From the NCBI GenBank assembly GCA_026315105.1, contig CM048744.1, positions 658,257,676 through 658,321,675 of the forward strand: a stretch of 64,000 nt of DNA, written 5' to 3'. This DNA is from Locusta migratoria (taxonomy: Eukaryota > Arthropoda > Insecta > Orthoptera > Acrididae). Position numbers and translations under genes: made by a program. Position 1 is the stretch's first letter, and each line of letters opens with the position of its first letter. The notes below the pieces were generated by a model. That model saw only the letters and a list, made by a program, of their open reading frames with translations, made no database searches and had not been told where the DNA came from. Below are positions 53,871-63,690 of this stretch, piece by piece.

Positions 53871-54061
53871 AAGAAATACAGCGACTGCAGGAACCGTCTT
53901 AAGGCTCGTCTCCCCCTCTACAACAAAAACTTGTGATGCCTCATGTCCCTCTATGTAATACATGTCAAAGTTCTCCAATAGCGGGATAGCACCCAGCAAT
54001 GAACGTCGATGGTATCGATCCTGCCTTGTTCCTCAGGCACAGGAGATGAAACAATAAATCA
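53871..54061. other. centre of the inverted tRNA-Thr-like pair
   Basis: Mixed sequence between the two tRNA-like heads. Nothing recognised. Confidence 0.35.
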
Positions 54062-54215
54062 TGATCCAGAGACGTATAAAGGGATATAAACTGAAGGAGA
54101 GATATTGAATTAAAATTGTGGTATGGCAGGAAGGTAGTAAGCAGAAGGTTCCGGGTTCGAATCCCGGCCATGGCAAAAATTTTGATTCAATGCCTTCAAT
54201 TTATATCCTGAGAAT
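54062..54215 (+). repeat. tRNA-Thr-like repeat, right copy of an inverted pair
   Basis: Plus-strand partner: AGTAAGCAGAAGGTTCCGGGTT..CCCGGCCATGGCA, then TTTTGATTCAATGCCTTCAAT. Another ATATAAACTGAAGGAGAGATATTGAATTAAAAT segment lies just to its left, so flank and head alternate. Together with 53,755-53,870 it makes a roughly 460-bp inverted unit. Confidence 0.65.
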
Positions 54216-54223
54216 GAGTTTCC

Positions 54224-54421
54224 GCCGGCCGCGGTGGCCGAGGGGACTGAGGCGCTTCAGTCACGGTCTGCACGGCCACTACGGTCGGGGGTTCGAATCC
54301 CCCCTCGGGCATGGATATTTGTGCCGCCCTAGTTCGTAAGTAGTTCATAAGTAGTATGTAAGTTTAGGAACTGATGACCCCGTAGTTAAGTCCCATAAGA
54401 TTTACAAACATTTGAACATTT
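54224..54421 (+). repeat. SINE, group A
   Basis: Full-length. Perfect 12-bp duplication GAATGAGTTTCC at 54,212-54,223 and 54,422-54,433. It sits immediately after the Thr-like repeat. Confidence 0.97.
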
Positions 54422-54433
54422 GAATGAGTTTCC

Positions 54434-55074
54434 AGCACTCATGTCATGCATGCCACACTCCCTATTTTCTCTCCTTGCCAATAACTAATCATTCTAATCA
54501 GACGATGCTGTATGCTTTACACCACTGCAAGTAAACGCAGAATACTCGTGGCTGCAAGTGAACAGCAGCCAGAGTTACAGCCCACACGCGCCAGACCGAC
54601 GGCGAACTGCGCTGTGCCGGCAGCATGGACCTGCCCCAACACCATCAGCGGTGTGCTATGGCCACAGGCGCCCGCTCAGTCACCTCACGTGGCCGTAGTG
54701 CGAGACGTGCCGGAAGCCGCTGCTGCTGCAATCGATAGGTGGCCGGAAGACTGCCGGTGTCTTCCGCGTGCTGTAACGGTAACGGCCCGGCCGCGCCGTG
54801 GCTCAGCCGGCCACAGCGACAGGCCGACGCCTCCTTTCGCGCTGCCCTTGCCTTCACAGTCGACACTTGTCTGCTGTGTTCTCTTCCTCTTCGGCCATGT
54901 TCCGGCACATTTGGCGTGTTACTACTTACGGGGTGGCTGATGCCCCCCCTCCCCCCACCCTGGGAGGAAATGTGTACCTTAAATGTCTGCGTATAATGTT
55001 GAATGTGTGAAAGTGTAAAATGTTATGAAATGTTTCCGGATCGTGTGACTTGGGTACCAGCCCGCTATTCACCT
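54434..55074. other. GC-rich island, unassigned
   Basis: Strongly GC- and CpG-rich between 54,540 and 54,860, resembling the island at 418-740 in composition. A 142-codon plus frame and an 87-codon minus frame overlap there without domain signatures. Confidence 0.35.
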
Positions 55075-55225
55075 AGGGGGATGTGGAAATCGCGTAAAAG
55101 TGACACCCAGACTGGCCGGCACTCCGACCCCCTTCGTTAAACCGCCGGGTGGATTCGAACCGGGGCCGGTACGCCTACGCGTATCGGAAAGCTGTGCGTT
55201 AGGTCACATGGTTATCCGAGCGGGT
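55075..55225 (-). repeat. tRNA-related SINE, fourth family
   Basis: GGGGATGTGGAAATCGCGTAAA, CACCCAGACTGGCCGGCAC, CCGCCGGGTGGATTCGAACCG and GTGCGTTAGGTCAC..TATCCGAGCGGG form a pattern I recognise from orthopteran repeats. The head is at the right on the minus strand. Confidence 0.65.
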
Positions 55226-55254
55226 GTGTCTGCTGTGATAATCATCTGTCATCT

Positions 55255-55589
55255 AAAATGAAATTTTCACTCTGCAGCGGAGTGTGCGCTGATATGAAAC
55301 TTCCTGACAAATTAAAATTGTGTGCCGGAGCCGGGACTCGAACCTAGAAGCTTTGCCTTTCATGGGCAAGTGTTCTACCGACTGAGCTATCCCGACACGA
55401 CTCACGATGCCGCCCCACAACTTTACTTCCGCCAGTACCTCGCCTCCTACTTTCCAAACTTCACAGAAGCTCTCCTGCGATAGCTCAGTGTCAGGATAGC
55501 TCAGTCGGTAGAGCGCTTGCCCGCGAAAGGCAAAGGCCCCAGGTTCGAGTCCCGGTTTCGGCACACAGTTTTAATCTGCCAGGAAGTTT
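55255..55589. mobile_element. double-headed tRNA-like element with 12-bp target duplication
   Basis: 335 bp bounded by a perfect duplication CATCTGTCATCT (55,243-55,254 and 55,590-55,601). It has two tRNA-like units facing each other: one on the minus strand (about 55,321-55,396) and one on the plus strand (about 55,490-55,563). The ends are imperfect inverted repeats (AAACTTCCTG near the left, CAGGAAGTTT at the right). The plus unit has TAGCTCAGTCGGTAGAGC, anticodon arm TTGCC..GGCAA and T arm GGTTCGAGTCC. The acceptor ends do not pair, so neither is a real tRNA. Confidence 0.85.
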
Positions 55590-55601
55590 CATCTGTCATC
55601 T

Positions 55602-56514
55602 GTTGTCATCGGGCGTTCCGCTGTAGATACACCGCTTTCCGCCAGAACACCCAATTAAGCATCGTCGGACGTGGCCAGTGCTTGGATGGGTTACCATCCT
55701 GGTATCTCGCTGAGAGGGGACAGGAAGGGCGGCGGAGCACAGTCCCTCATCACTAGTCTCTGCATCAACGTCCTGGATTAAATTGCAAACCCCGCCGCAG
55801 TGTCTCATGGAGTGAGGGCATGGGGTAAAGCTCGGCGACTCCCTTGGTGCTTCTCGAGAAGAGTGGGCTATGTGCCGGCACCAGGTTTCACCCTATCCGC
55901 CTGCTATCATCACGATACTACAGTACACTACACACGCACTAATTATAGCCACCCACACTTCAGGACACAGTTCTCTCACTTCGCGAATGAAAGGTGCCTG
56001 CAGGCGCGAAGGATAGCGACAACCTTTCCAATTAGGCGGCTGATCCTACCCTTCGGGGTCTCCCAGCCATTCATGCCATTCGTCTTTACTTTACTAAAAT
56101 CTGCTTACCTTAATAATGTTACAATGGCAAACTGACTTTCAGCATAGCCTTATTTGTTGACTAAAAACCATACAATATGTCAGCGAAATTCCGATGTGTA
56201 CGTTCGCTCCGCCAGGTGCGGATCGAATCGCAATCCGGTTTTACAAAGAGTTCTCTACAGCACTGGGTCCTAAACAATGGGTCGCGTTACACTAGTGCAG
56301 TGATTTTCGGCCTATTCCAATATGCGACTCCCTTGCTAGTAAAAGTATTCTGCTGACACCCCACCTACTCCTCACGAACCTCAACAAAACCATGTTATCT
56401 GGAAGGAAACGGATCTAATTTTTTTTTCTGTTAATACAGATTTCGTGTAAATTGTTCGACGACATAACGAGTATTTTGTATTTGAGGCAGGACTCAGAAG
56501 TGAATACATTCATT
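55602..56514. other. unassigned
   Basis: Moderate GC, no family recognised. A 111-codon frame (55,800-56,135) has no domain signature. Confidence 0.3.
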
Positions 56515-56526
56515 AAGAAAATTCCC

Positions 56527-56728
56527 GCTGGCCGCGGTGGCCGAGGGGACTGAGGCGCTCCAGTCACGGTCTGCATGGCCACTACGGTCGGGGGTTCGAA
56601 TCCCCCCTCGGGTATGGATATCTGTGCCGTCCTTAGTCTTAGTTAGTTCATAAGTAGTTTGTAAGTTTAGGGACTGATGACCCTTTAGTTAAGTCCCATA
56701 AGCTATAAAAACATTTGAACAACATTTG
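56527..56728 (+). repeat. SINE, group A
   Basis: Full-length. Duplication AAGAAAATTCCC/AAGAAAATTTCC (one difference) at 56,515-56,526 and 56,729-56,740. Confidence 0.95.
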
Positions 56729-56740
56729 AAGAAAATTTCC

Positions 56741-57520
56741 AATGTATAGACAATTTGCAAAGAAGCACGTCATTTTTTTTCGAATTTCTCCGAATTACTT
56801 ATTTATCTTGTTTATTTATTTATTATTCGTCGTCAATACACCGTATTTGTAAAGCAATCTTCGTTCTATTCAATTCACAATTTAAGTTAAACAACAATTA
56901 CGTAATTTTAACATAAAAGACATTTCACTTAGGCCTATGTTTTAGTACTGAGAGCTGGTTGTTTCGTGGTGTGGTTGTTTTTTGGTGAAAGTGCTTACGC
57001 TTGTGACGAACCGCCCCCCCCCCTCCCCGAGCAGGCTTTGCCACCCCGCAGGAGGTCATGACCGACAGTTGAAAAATACTGCTGAGTCGTGGATGGCGGA
57101 ATCCTTTCAGGTGGGTCGCAGGGGGACTTCAAGAATTTCTAAATACAATACCTTCAACTGAAGAAACTGTATTTCGCAAATCTTATTATATTCTTTATTC
57201 TCAGTCCTTAAAGAAAGGTAATAAATTCTACCTCTTCTACACATAAAACGGTAATGGTTATGGATTAATGATTTAATATTGTTGATATTTCTACGTTATG
57301 CCCTCTAATAAAAGTTTTTTGTTTACCCAAGACCGTTACTCATCTTTTAGCAGCTTGTTTCCAAGAAATCCTAATAAATTGTTATGAGTAATACATTCGT
57401 TAAAACATTCAACATCTGCCATGTCATTTCTGGAATCGCTATGTAATGGTTAAAACTTAATACATTTTTGATCACAATAACGGATGAGTTTCCAGTATCT
57501 GCAAATATGGGTTCGAAGGA
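56741..57520. other. unassigned AT-rich
   Basis: No family recognised. A C-run lies at about 57,013-57,023. Confidence 0.3.
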
Positions 57521-57529
57521 ATTAGCAGG

Positions 57530-57731
57530 GCCGGCCGCGGTGGCCGAGGGGACTGAGGCGCTTCAGTCACGGTCTGCACGGCAACTACGGTCGGGGGTTC
57601 GAATCCCCTTTCGGGCATGGATATTTGTGCTGTCCTAGTTCGTAAGTAGTTCATAAGTAGTTTGTATGTTTAGGGACTGATGACCCCGTAGTTAAGTCCC
57701 ATAAGCTTAACAAACATTTGAACATTTTTTG
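57530..57731 (+). repeat. SINE, group A
   Basis: Full-length. Nine-base duplication ATTAGCAGG at 57,521-57,529 and 57,733-57,741. Confidence 0.95.
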
Positions 57732-57871
57732 GATTAGCAGGAGAGAAGAGAGGATTTTCTAGCTAAAAGAAAAAAAAAATCATATATATAAGTTGCTTAT
57801 ACTAAACGATTTACGCCTGAAAGTGACAATCTCCCACCTAAATAAAGAACGTATCATGAACATCAAGGCTA

Positions 57872-58025
57872 AACACGGTCTGGAGCGTCGGATGTTCGAA
57901 TTTCTCGGACGTGGATCTTTGTGTTATCTTTAGTATAAGATAGTTCATAAGTAGTTTATAAGTTTAGGTACTGATGACCCCGAAGTTAAGTCCCATAAGC
58001 TTTTACAATCATTTGAACATTTTTT
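57872..58025 (+). repeat. SINE, group A, head-truncated
   Basis: Starts in the middle of the head (ACGGTCTGGAGCG), B box GATGTTCGAATTTC, then body GTTCATAAGTAGTTTATAAG and tail. Diverged. Confidence 0.88.
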
Positions 58026-58552
58026 GCTAAACAGTACCTCAAAGTAGCGTTAGTGGTTACATTGCATCGCGAATTTTTTGTAGGTATTTTATGGGTCCCA
58101 TTACAAAAAGCAAACGTTGGGAACCACTGTTGTACGGCGTTGATCTTTCATGTGGCTTGCTCTTAATCGCGATCCTTGGTTTCAGCGCAAAGTCCGGCCG
58201 ACTGCAAAATAATTGAGTCCACTTCCGTTATAAGAATGGTCAACAATAGTGCCGCATAAGTACAGACGAATACCGGAAACATCGGTTTTCTGTAGAATTC
58301 TTCAGCATATTCTCCGCTCGAATATGGTAAATTTCATTGAGACGGAAAAGCTTTTGTGTGTGCTTCAGCACTTCTTTGGAAAGCGTCACTCGCCTGAGGC
58401 TCAAGGTTGGCCTTTTCTCGCGTGATATTTTGCGAGCCAGGCTATATTTCTCGAGTTCCGAAAAGCGTTTGACACAGGCCGTGCTGCAGACTGCTAATAG
58501 GTTCACAAGTAGTGGAAGGATTCGAAGTAGTAGAAGCCAGTGTTCGCGACCG
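58026..58552. other. unassigned
   Basis: Overlapping frames (88 and 101 codons) on opposite strands between 58,240 and 58,640 carry no domain. The plus frame runs into the next SINE. Confidence 0.3.
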
Positions 58553-58560
58553 AGTGTTCA

Positions 58561-58766
58561 AAATCAAATGTTCAAATGTTTGTATAGCTTATGGGACTTA
58601 ACTACGGGGTCATCAGTCCCTAAACTTACAAACTATTTATGAACTATCTTATACTAAGGACGGCACAAATATCCATGCCCGAGGGGGGATTCGAACCCCC
58701 GACCGTAGTGGCCGTGCAGACCGTGACTGAAGCGCCTCAGTCCCCTCGGCCACCGCGGCCGGCCCT
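58561..58766 (-). repeat. SINE, group A
   Basis: Full-length. Duplication AGTGTTCA at 58,553-58,560 and 58,767-58,774. Confidence 0.95.
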
Positions 58767-58794
58767 AGTGTTCATTTTTGGTTGTTAATCAAGG

Positions 58795-58995
58795 CTATCT
58801 AGTCCATCTACAGCTACATCTACAGCCACATACGAACTCCGCGATCCACTGTAAGGTGCGTACAGAGCGTACCCCCTGTCATTCCTTTTCTGATCCACTC
58901 TCGCATAGAACGTGGGAGAAACGAATGATTGCATGTCTTGTATTCCTTGCATTCCTTACGCTAAGTGAACTGTTATGCAGTCTGCTGGAGAAAAT
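58795..58995 (-). repeat. LINE-like 3' end with (GTAGAT)-type tail
   Basis: Left edge CCATCTACAGCTACATCTACA is a short GTAGAT-type tail read in reverse. It is followed by GAACTCCGCGATCCACTGTAA and a segment I recognise as a common orthopteran repeat end. It shares only the tail with the CR1/Jockey-like LINE above. Confidence 0.5.
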
Positions 58996-59256
58996 TAATA
59001 TACGCTCCAGAGAGTGCTAGGCGCATGCCACGTTTGATTTTATCACTACATTTTGTAAAATCTATCTTGCTATTTGCAACATTAGGAAATGTGTGACTTG
59101 CAGGGTCAGACAGTTGAAATTGAATATCCGGATGGCATGGACATCACTACATGTGTGAGATGCATTCATACCACAGACGTGACTACAAAGAGAAAGATTA
59201 TACACAGAGGGGCAGTGGCACTTGGCGCTTCCAACGTCACACGCTGTACTGTTATA

Positions 59257-59822
59257 AGAGGGGTGTTCAGATGAAAAGATACGAAACGACGCTAGGGGTC
59301 CGAAGGGATTCCCTGTTCCCGGAATTCCTGTGGCTGTGACACGAGGCAGTCCTTCACTGTGTCTTTCAGTTCGTCGTCCGAGATGAAGCGGGCTTCTGTT
59401 TAAGACTTTTTTTCTTTAACGGACCAAACAGATGGAAGTGACAGGGCGACATGACGGGGCTGTAGGGTGGATGCTCAAGCTGCTCCCACTTGTCCAGCAC
59501 ACTTTGCGTGGCCCTGGAGACGTGTGGAAGCGGAATCACTCCCTCCGTGAGCAGCCCAGGCCGTTAGCTGTTGATGGACCTGCGTAGGCTACGAGCGTCT
59601 CCCAGTACACTTTACTGTTAATGGGTTTCCGTGCTCGTGAATTCGATGAGTATCGCATATCGGACGTCGAAGAAGACGGTCAGCAAGCTGAGGGCACAGC
59701 TTTGAATTTTTAGCGGTAAGTAATGGGACACTATTTCGCGTCACTAGACGTCGCAATACATTATCCCAAAGCGGCATATTCAAATTTCAGCCAGTTGGTT
59801 GTCAAGACGTTCTGTACCTTTT
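59257..59822 (-). mobile_element. mariner transposon, 3' half
   Basis: Minus-strand copy of the element at 6483-7080. The left edge carries the inverted terminus GGGGTGTTCAGATGAAAAGA after a TATA. Broken frames encode WEQLEHPPYSP and CHFHLFG on the minus strand, the third catalytic region. The N-terminal half is missing here too. Confidence 0.8.
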
Positions 59823-60680
59823 GATATGCAACCACTCGTAATTTGAGAAGTCTCTTTATGACAGTTTTGAAAGTAAAATGCTACGTGTCCCAATGTTTAA
59901 AATAAATAGTTGTCCGATTTCTTTTCGAAATGATGCACAACATTTGCATATCGTATGAATAAAAGCACAAAACCAATAAAACGACAAATACTTTTTTAAA
60001 AATTTATCTGTTATTGTTTTTTGTAATCTTTGTTATACGCCAACACAGAAGTAAGTTTCACAAGTTTTTGTGCATGTGCAAATTTATTTATCTACTTGTT
60101 CATTTGCAATTTGGTCCGCTTTAGGTAGTGATCGCCTTTTTGACAGAACGAAATTTAATTGCGAATAAAGCCTTAACCGTTCATCTGAGACGAAAATTGA
60201 ATAAATGTATTTGTAGATGAGAAAATTCTCTACAACTATACTCTCTTATTTCCATAACTTGTACCATTTCAGAGATAGTTGCAAAAATAACGATGATTCG
60301 ACACACGCAATTTTACGTAAACCAGTACAGGCAAAGAAAATAAACTTGAAAAAGGTGTCAAACTTCCACGGCGAGACAGGTGATGCGATTTCCACGGAAA
60401 AAGGTAATGCAAATGTGGGAGAGATATTAAAATAATATTTAAAGAGGTAAGGTAAAGCATCAACAATCCGAAGATTGGTTTGAACACCTGAGTGCTTTAC
60501 TAGGCGTAGTTCTGTTTCGAGGTGATATGCCGTTACCTTTCTCCGACCTTCGAACTGAGTTACCCAGCCAGTTACAGGGGGACCTGCAGTTTAACCTAGA
60601 TTCCGAACCACGATACAATTCGATATTTTTCACATCAACAACATTGCCAGAAGTGAAAGAAGTGGATAGCCACATATAAA
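59823..60680. other. unassigned AT-rich
   Basis: No family recognised. The 124-codon minus-strand frame (60,460-60,834) includes the tRNA-like site below and has no domain. Confidence 0.3.
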
Positions 60681-60687
60681 AACCCAC

Positions 60688-60747
60688 GACCTTTGGATTC
60701 ATAGTCCGGCACTCTACCACTGTGCTATCGAGCCAGTGAATGAAGGT
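60688..60747 (-). repeat. tRNA-like sequence
   Basis: Minus strand: GGCTCGATAGCACAGTGGTAGAGTG resembles an A-box arm, and an anticodon-like arm with CCGGACTATGAATCC follows, but the T arm (GGTCGTGGGTTTTTA) is broken. A decayed tRNA-derived head. Confidence 0.5.
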
Positions 60748-60866
60748 AATATCAAATGAATTTTGGTTGTTTTTTGAAAATACAGTCAGAGAGAATATTA
60801 GACAATAGTCGAGTCGTAATCGTATCTTCCACAATTTATATTATATATATTTCCATTATTTTTGGC

Positions 60867-60867
<1 letters not shown>

Positions 60868-60911
<44 letters not shown>
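60868..60911. repeat. poly-A tract (44 bases)
   Basis: Uninterrupted A run. The upstream 100 bases show no retroelement body that I recognise. Confidence 0.95.
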
Positions 60912-60913
<2 letters not shown>

Positions 60914-61771
60914 ACAGGAAAACGTAAAGTGCGCCGTAAAACACCCGATGCAATTTTTTCCCCTCTCTTTCTTTTTTTCAGTTGCTCGGTGTTATGCGCT
61001 TTGCGCCTTTGTTTTGTGATCCAGAAACATGGCTGAGTTTTGTTCAATTTGCCTCGCCATAGTCGCAGCCCTTTTGCGTGCTTCACGTAAGTAAAATGTT
61101 GTGGTAGAACTATTGTCTAGTTTACACCGACAGCTTCGATGTATCCCGCCCATGTAGCGAGGTAGTGTCGGCGTAACTTGGGAACGCCGTTAGAGAGAGC
61201 GCGGGCAGATTGTGTGGCATGGAGGGTGCCTGGTGTGGAGGTTTCTGGGCAGCCGTCGCCTCCAGCCCCCCCCCCCCCCCCCCACCCGCCACAGGGACCG
61301 CCGCCCCCATCTGCGTCCTCCCATTCCCGCCCCCGCTGCTCGCTGCTTCCTCCTTTCCGCGGTGATTGTGTCCGCAGCTTCCTCCTCCTGTGCCTTTTAT
61401 AACGACGTAACTCTCGGCACCGTCGGCAGAAATTTTCTTCTAAACCACCTCGCAGCTCAGATTTGCTCTTTTTTTATCAGCTAGAACAGTGGAATAGGAT
61501 TGGGGTGTTATGTGCTAACACTGAAGCGTTCATTTTCATGCATTGCAATTTTGTACCGTATCGAGCTGTGAGAAGGAATTTACCACACAGTTTCACACAG
61601 ACAGTCCCCGAAACTCTATTGGAATAAAAGTGCAGCTGAGCGATGCTAGCGCTCTGAGCGGCTAGTAGGTGATAACAGAAGAATGGTACAATACAGACTG
61701 GGAATTTGGCGCTTTTAATGCTGTTGCTGTCATATTTCCTAGTAACAAAAGTGGTGGACAATAAGAACGGC
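60912..61771. other. unassigned; GC-rich section and poly-C
   Basis: GC-rich with a C run of about 17 at 61,267-61,283. Frames there (74-90 codons) are Pro-rich because of it. Confidence 0.4.
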
Positions 61772-62838
61772 AAGCTACATCCATCGGAATCTGCATATTG
61801 TATTCGTCTCTTGGTCTCCCACTGCGATTTTTACTCCACACACTTCCCTCCATTTCTAAATTCACGATTCCTTCACAATGCCAGAAATTCCTTTCCTACC
61901 CAATTCTGTTCAGTACCTCCTCATAAGTTACGCGATCTATCCACCTAATTTTGAACATTCTTTTGTAGCACCACATTTCAACAGCCTCTAGCCTCTTACT
62001 TTCTGGACTACTCATCGTCCATGTCTTACTCCCGTACAAGCCAACACTCCACACAAATGTCTTCAGAAAAGACTTCCTTGCAATTAAATTTAGATTCGAT
62101 GTCAGTAAATTCCTCTTTTGTCAAAATGCTTTTCTTTCCATTGCCATTCTGCATTTTATACATTTTAATCTTCTGTACTGCGACCATAGTATGTTATTTT
62201 ACTGCCCAAGTAATAAACCTGATCTACCACCTTTATTGTTTCGTTACCTAATCTAATTATTTCAGGGTCGCCTAATTTTCTTAGACTTAATTCCATTACC
62301 ATTGGTGTCCTGTTGTTAATGTTCATCTTATACGGTCCCTACTAGACATTGCCCATTCAGTTCAATTGCTCTCGCAGGACCTTTTCTGTCTCTGACAGAA
62401 TTACAATGCCATCAGTAAAACGCAATATTTTTATTTCTTTGCCCTAAATTTTAAGCCCTTCTCCAAATTTTTCCTCGCTTTCCTTCACAACTTGCTCTAT
62501 GTACAGACTGAATAAGATTGGAGAAAGTATCCAACTAACGCTTCCCTTTCATGCCCTAATAACTGCGGTCTGATTTTTGTACAAGTTGTAAATAACCATC
62601 CTTTACCTGAATTTTACCCTTGCTTACTTCAGATTTTGAAAGAGAGTTTTCCAATCAACGTTGTCAAAAACTTTCTCCAAGTCTACAAAAGCTAAAAATG
62701 TGCCTTTACCTTTCCTTAATCTAACTCGTAAAGTGAGTATTGCCTCCCGTGTTCCAACATTTCTCTTGAATCCAAACTGATCTTCCCCGAGATCAGCTTC
62801 TACCAGCTTTTCCATCCTTCCGTAAATAATTCGTGTTG
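61772..62838 (-). mobile_element. RTE-clade LINE, truncated at both ends
   Basis: Minus-strand remnant from the C-terminal region (LEMEGSVWSKNRSGRPRDEY) to the N-terminal palm (MEKLVEADLGEDQFGFKRNV, FVDLEKVFDNVDW at about 62,650). The catalytic motif reads FTDG (62,408-62,419), with Gly in place of the second Asp, as in the copy at 45,049. The tail is missing at the left. Multiple shifts. Confidence 0.87.
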
Positions 62839-62998
62839 ACTGTACTAACAAAATGTCAGTGCAATGTGATACATACGGCTCACAATAGCTGAGTAATAAT
62901 TGTATTCCCAGACGTGACATCATGTCGTTGATGAGGTATGCAACCATATCAGTATTAATTGATAAACAGTGCTATTAGGACGCCGTGTAAAATTATAG
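62839..62998. other. unassigned
   Basis: Short spacer, nothing recognised. Confidence 0.3.
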
Positions 62999-63007
62999 GG
63001 CCACATA

Positions 63008-63199
63008 TATATTTGTAGAGTCTATGGGACTTAATTACGGGGTCATCAGTCCCTAAACCTACAAACTACTTATGAACTAGCTACAACTAAGGACGGCAAA
63101 AACATCCATGCCCGAGGGGGGATTCGAACCCCCGACCGTAGTGGCCGTGCAGACCGTGACTGAAGCGCCTCAGTCCCCTCGGCCACCGCAGCCGGCTAG
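63008..63199 (-). repeat. SINE, group A
   Basis: Nearly full-length, with the extreme tail altered. Nine-base duplication AGGGCCACA at 62,999-63,007 and 63,200-63,208. Confidence 0.95.
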
Positions 63200-63231
63200 A
63201 GGGCCACAGATAGTGATGTGGTCATGCGTTT

Positions 63232-63264
63232 ATTGACGCGTTTCGATTAAATCATCTTCAGAAC
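63232..63264 (-). ncRNA. hammerhead-ribozyme-like motif
   Basis: On the minus strand: GTT, core CTGAAGA (63,261-63,255), one extra T, a 3-bp stem II GAT/ATC with a TTA loop, GAAA (63,244-63,241), self-complementary ACGCGT, C, then AAT. AATAAA overlaps the end. The core is intact but stems I and II are very short. Confidence 0.55.
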
Positions 63265-63690
63265 CTGTAAAGTTACAAACATCAGTAACCCTGGTGTCAC
63301 AAAAAGGTGGAGAACTGTATGGGCAAAAGAGATACCAAAGTACATTACAAACAGAAATATCTTAAGTACATACCGTGGAAGGGGGGTTAACATTATAAAA
63401 TTGTATGGCGACAAGGCCCTGCTGAACATTACTGAAGCCAAATCACCCAGCATCGTCAAAGTAAACGGTAGACGCCACCAGGTGGCTCTAGTGTAAATGA
63501 CAAAGATAAGAAAAATAGAAACTATATAAAACCAAATAGCAAGAATTAAAACCTAGTAATCCTACAAATATTTAAGTTTAAAATGGAGAGATCGGGACTA
63601 TGCAATACAACTATATGCAGCTCTTATTGTTAAACTCACACACCTATGGCGGTGCCCCATGGCATGACGAGGACAGAAAGGCGGGAAACC
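63265..63690. other. unassigned
   Basis: No recognised family. By position it may belong to whatever element carried the hammerhead-like motif at 63,232. Confidence 0.3.

Noticed and set aside
54512..54940. 142-codon frame in a GC-rich island
   Set aside because: Overlaps frames on the other strand of similar length and shows no motif; likely chance.
55490..55563. Functional tRNA gene
   Set aside because: The A and B boxes and anticodon arm are good, but the 5' and 3' acceptor halves do not pair, and it lies inside a mobile element with a target duplication.
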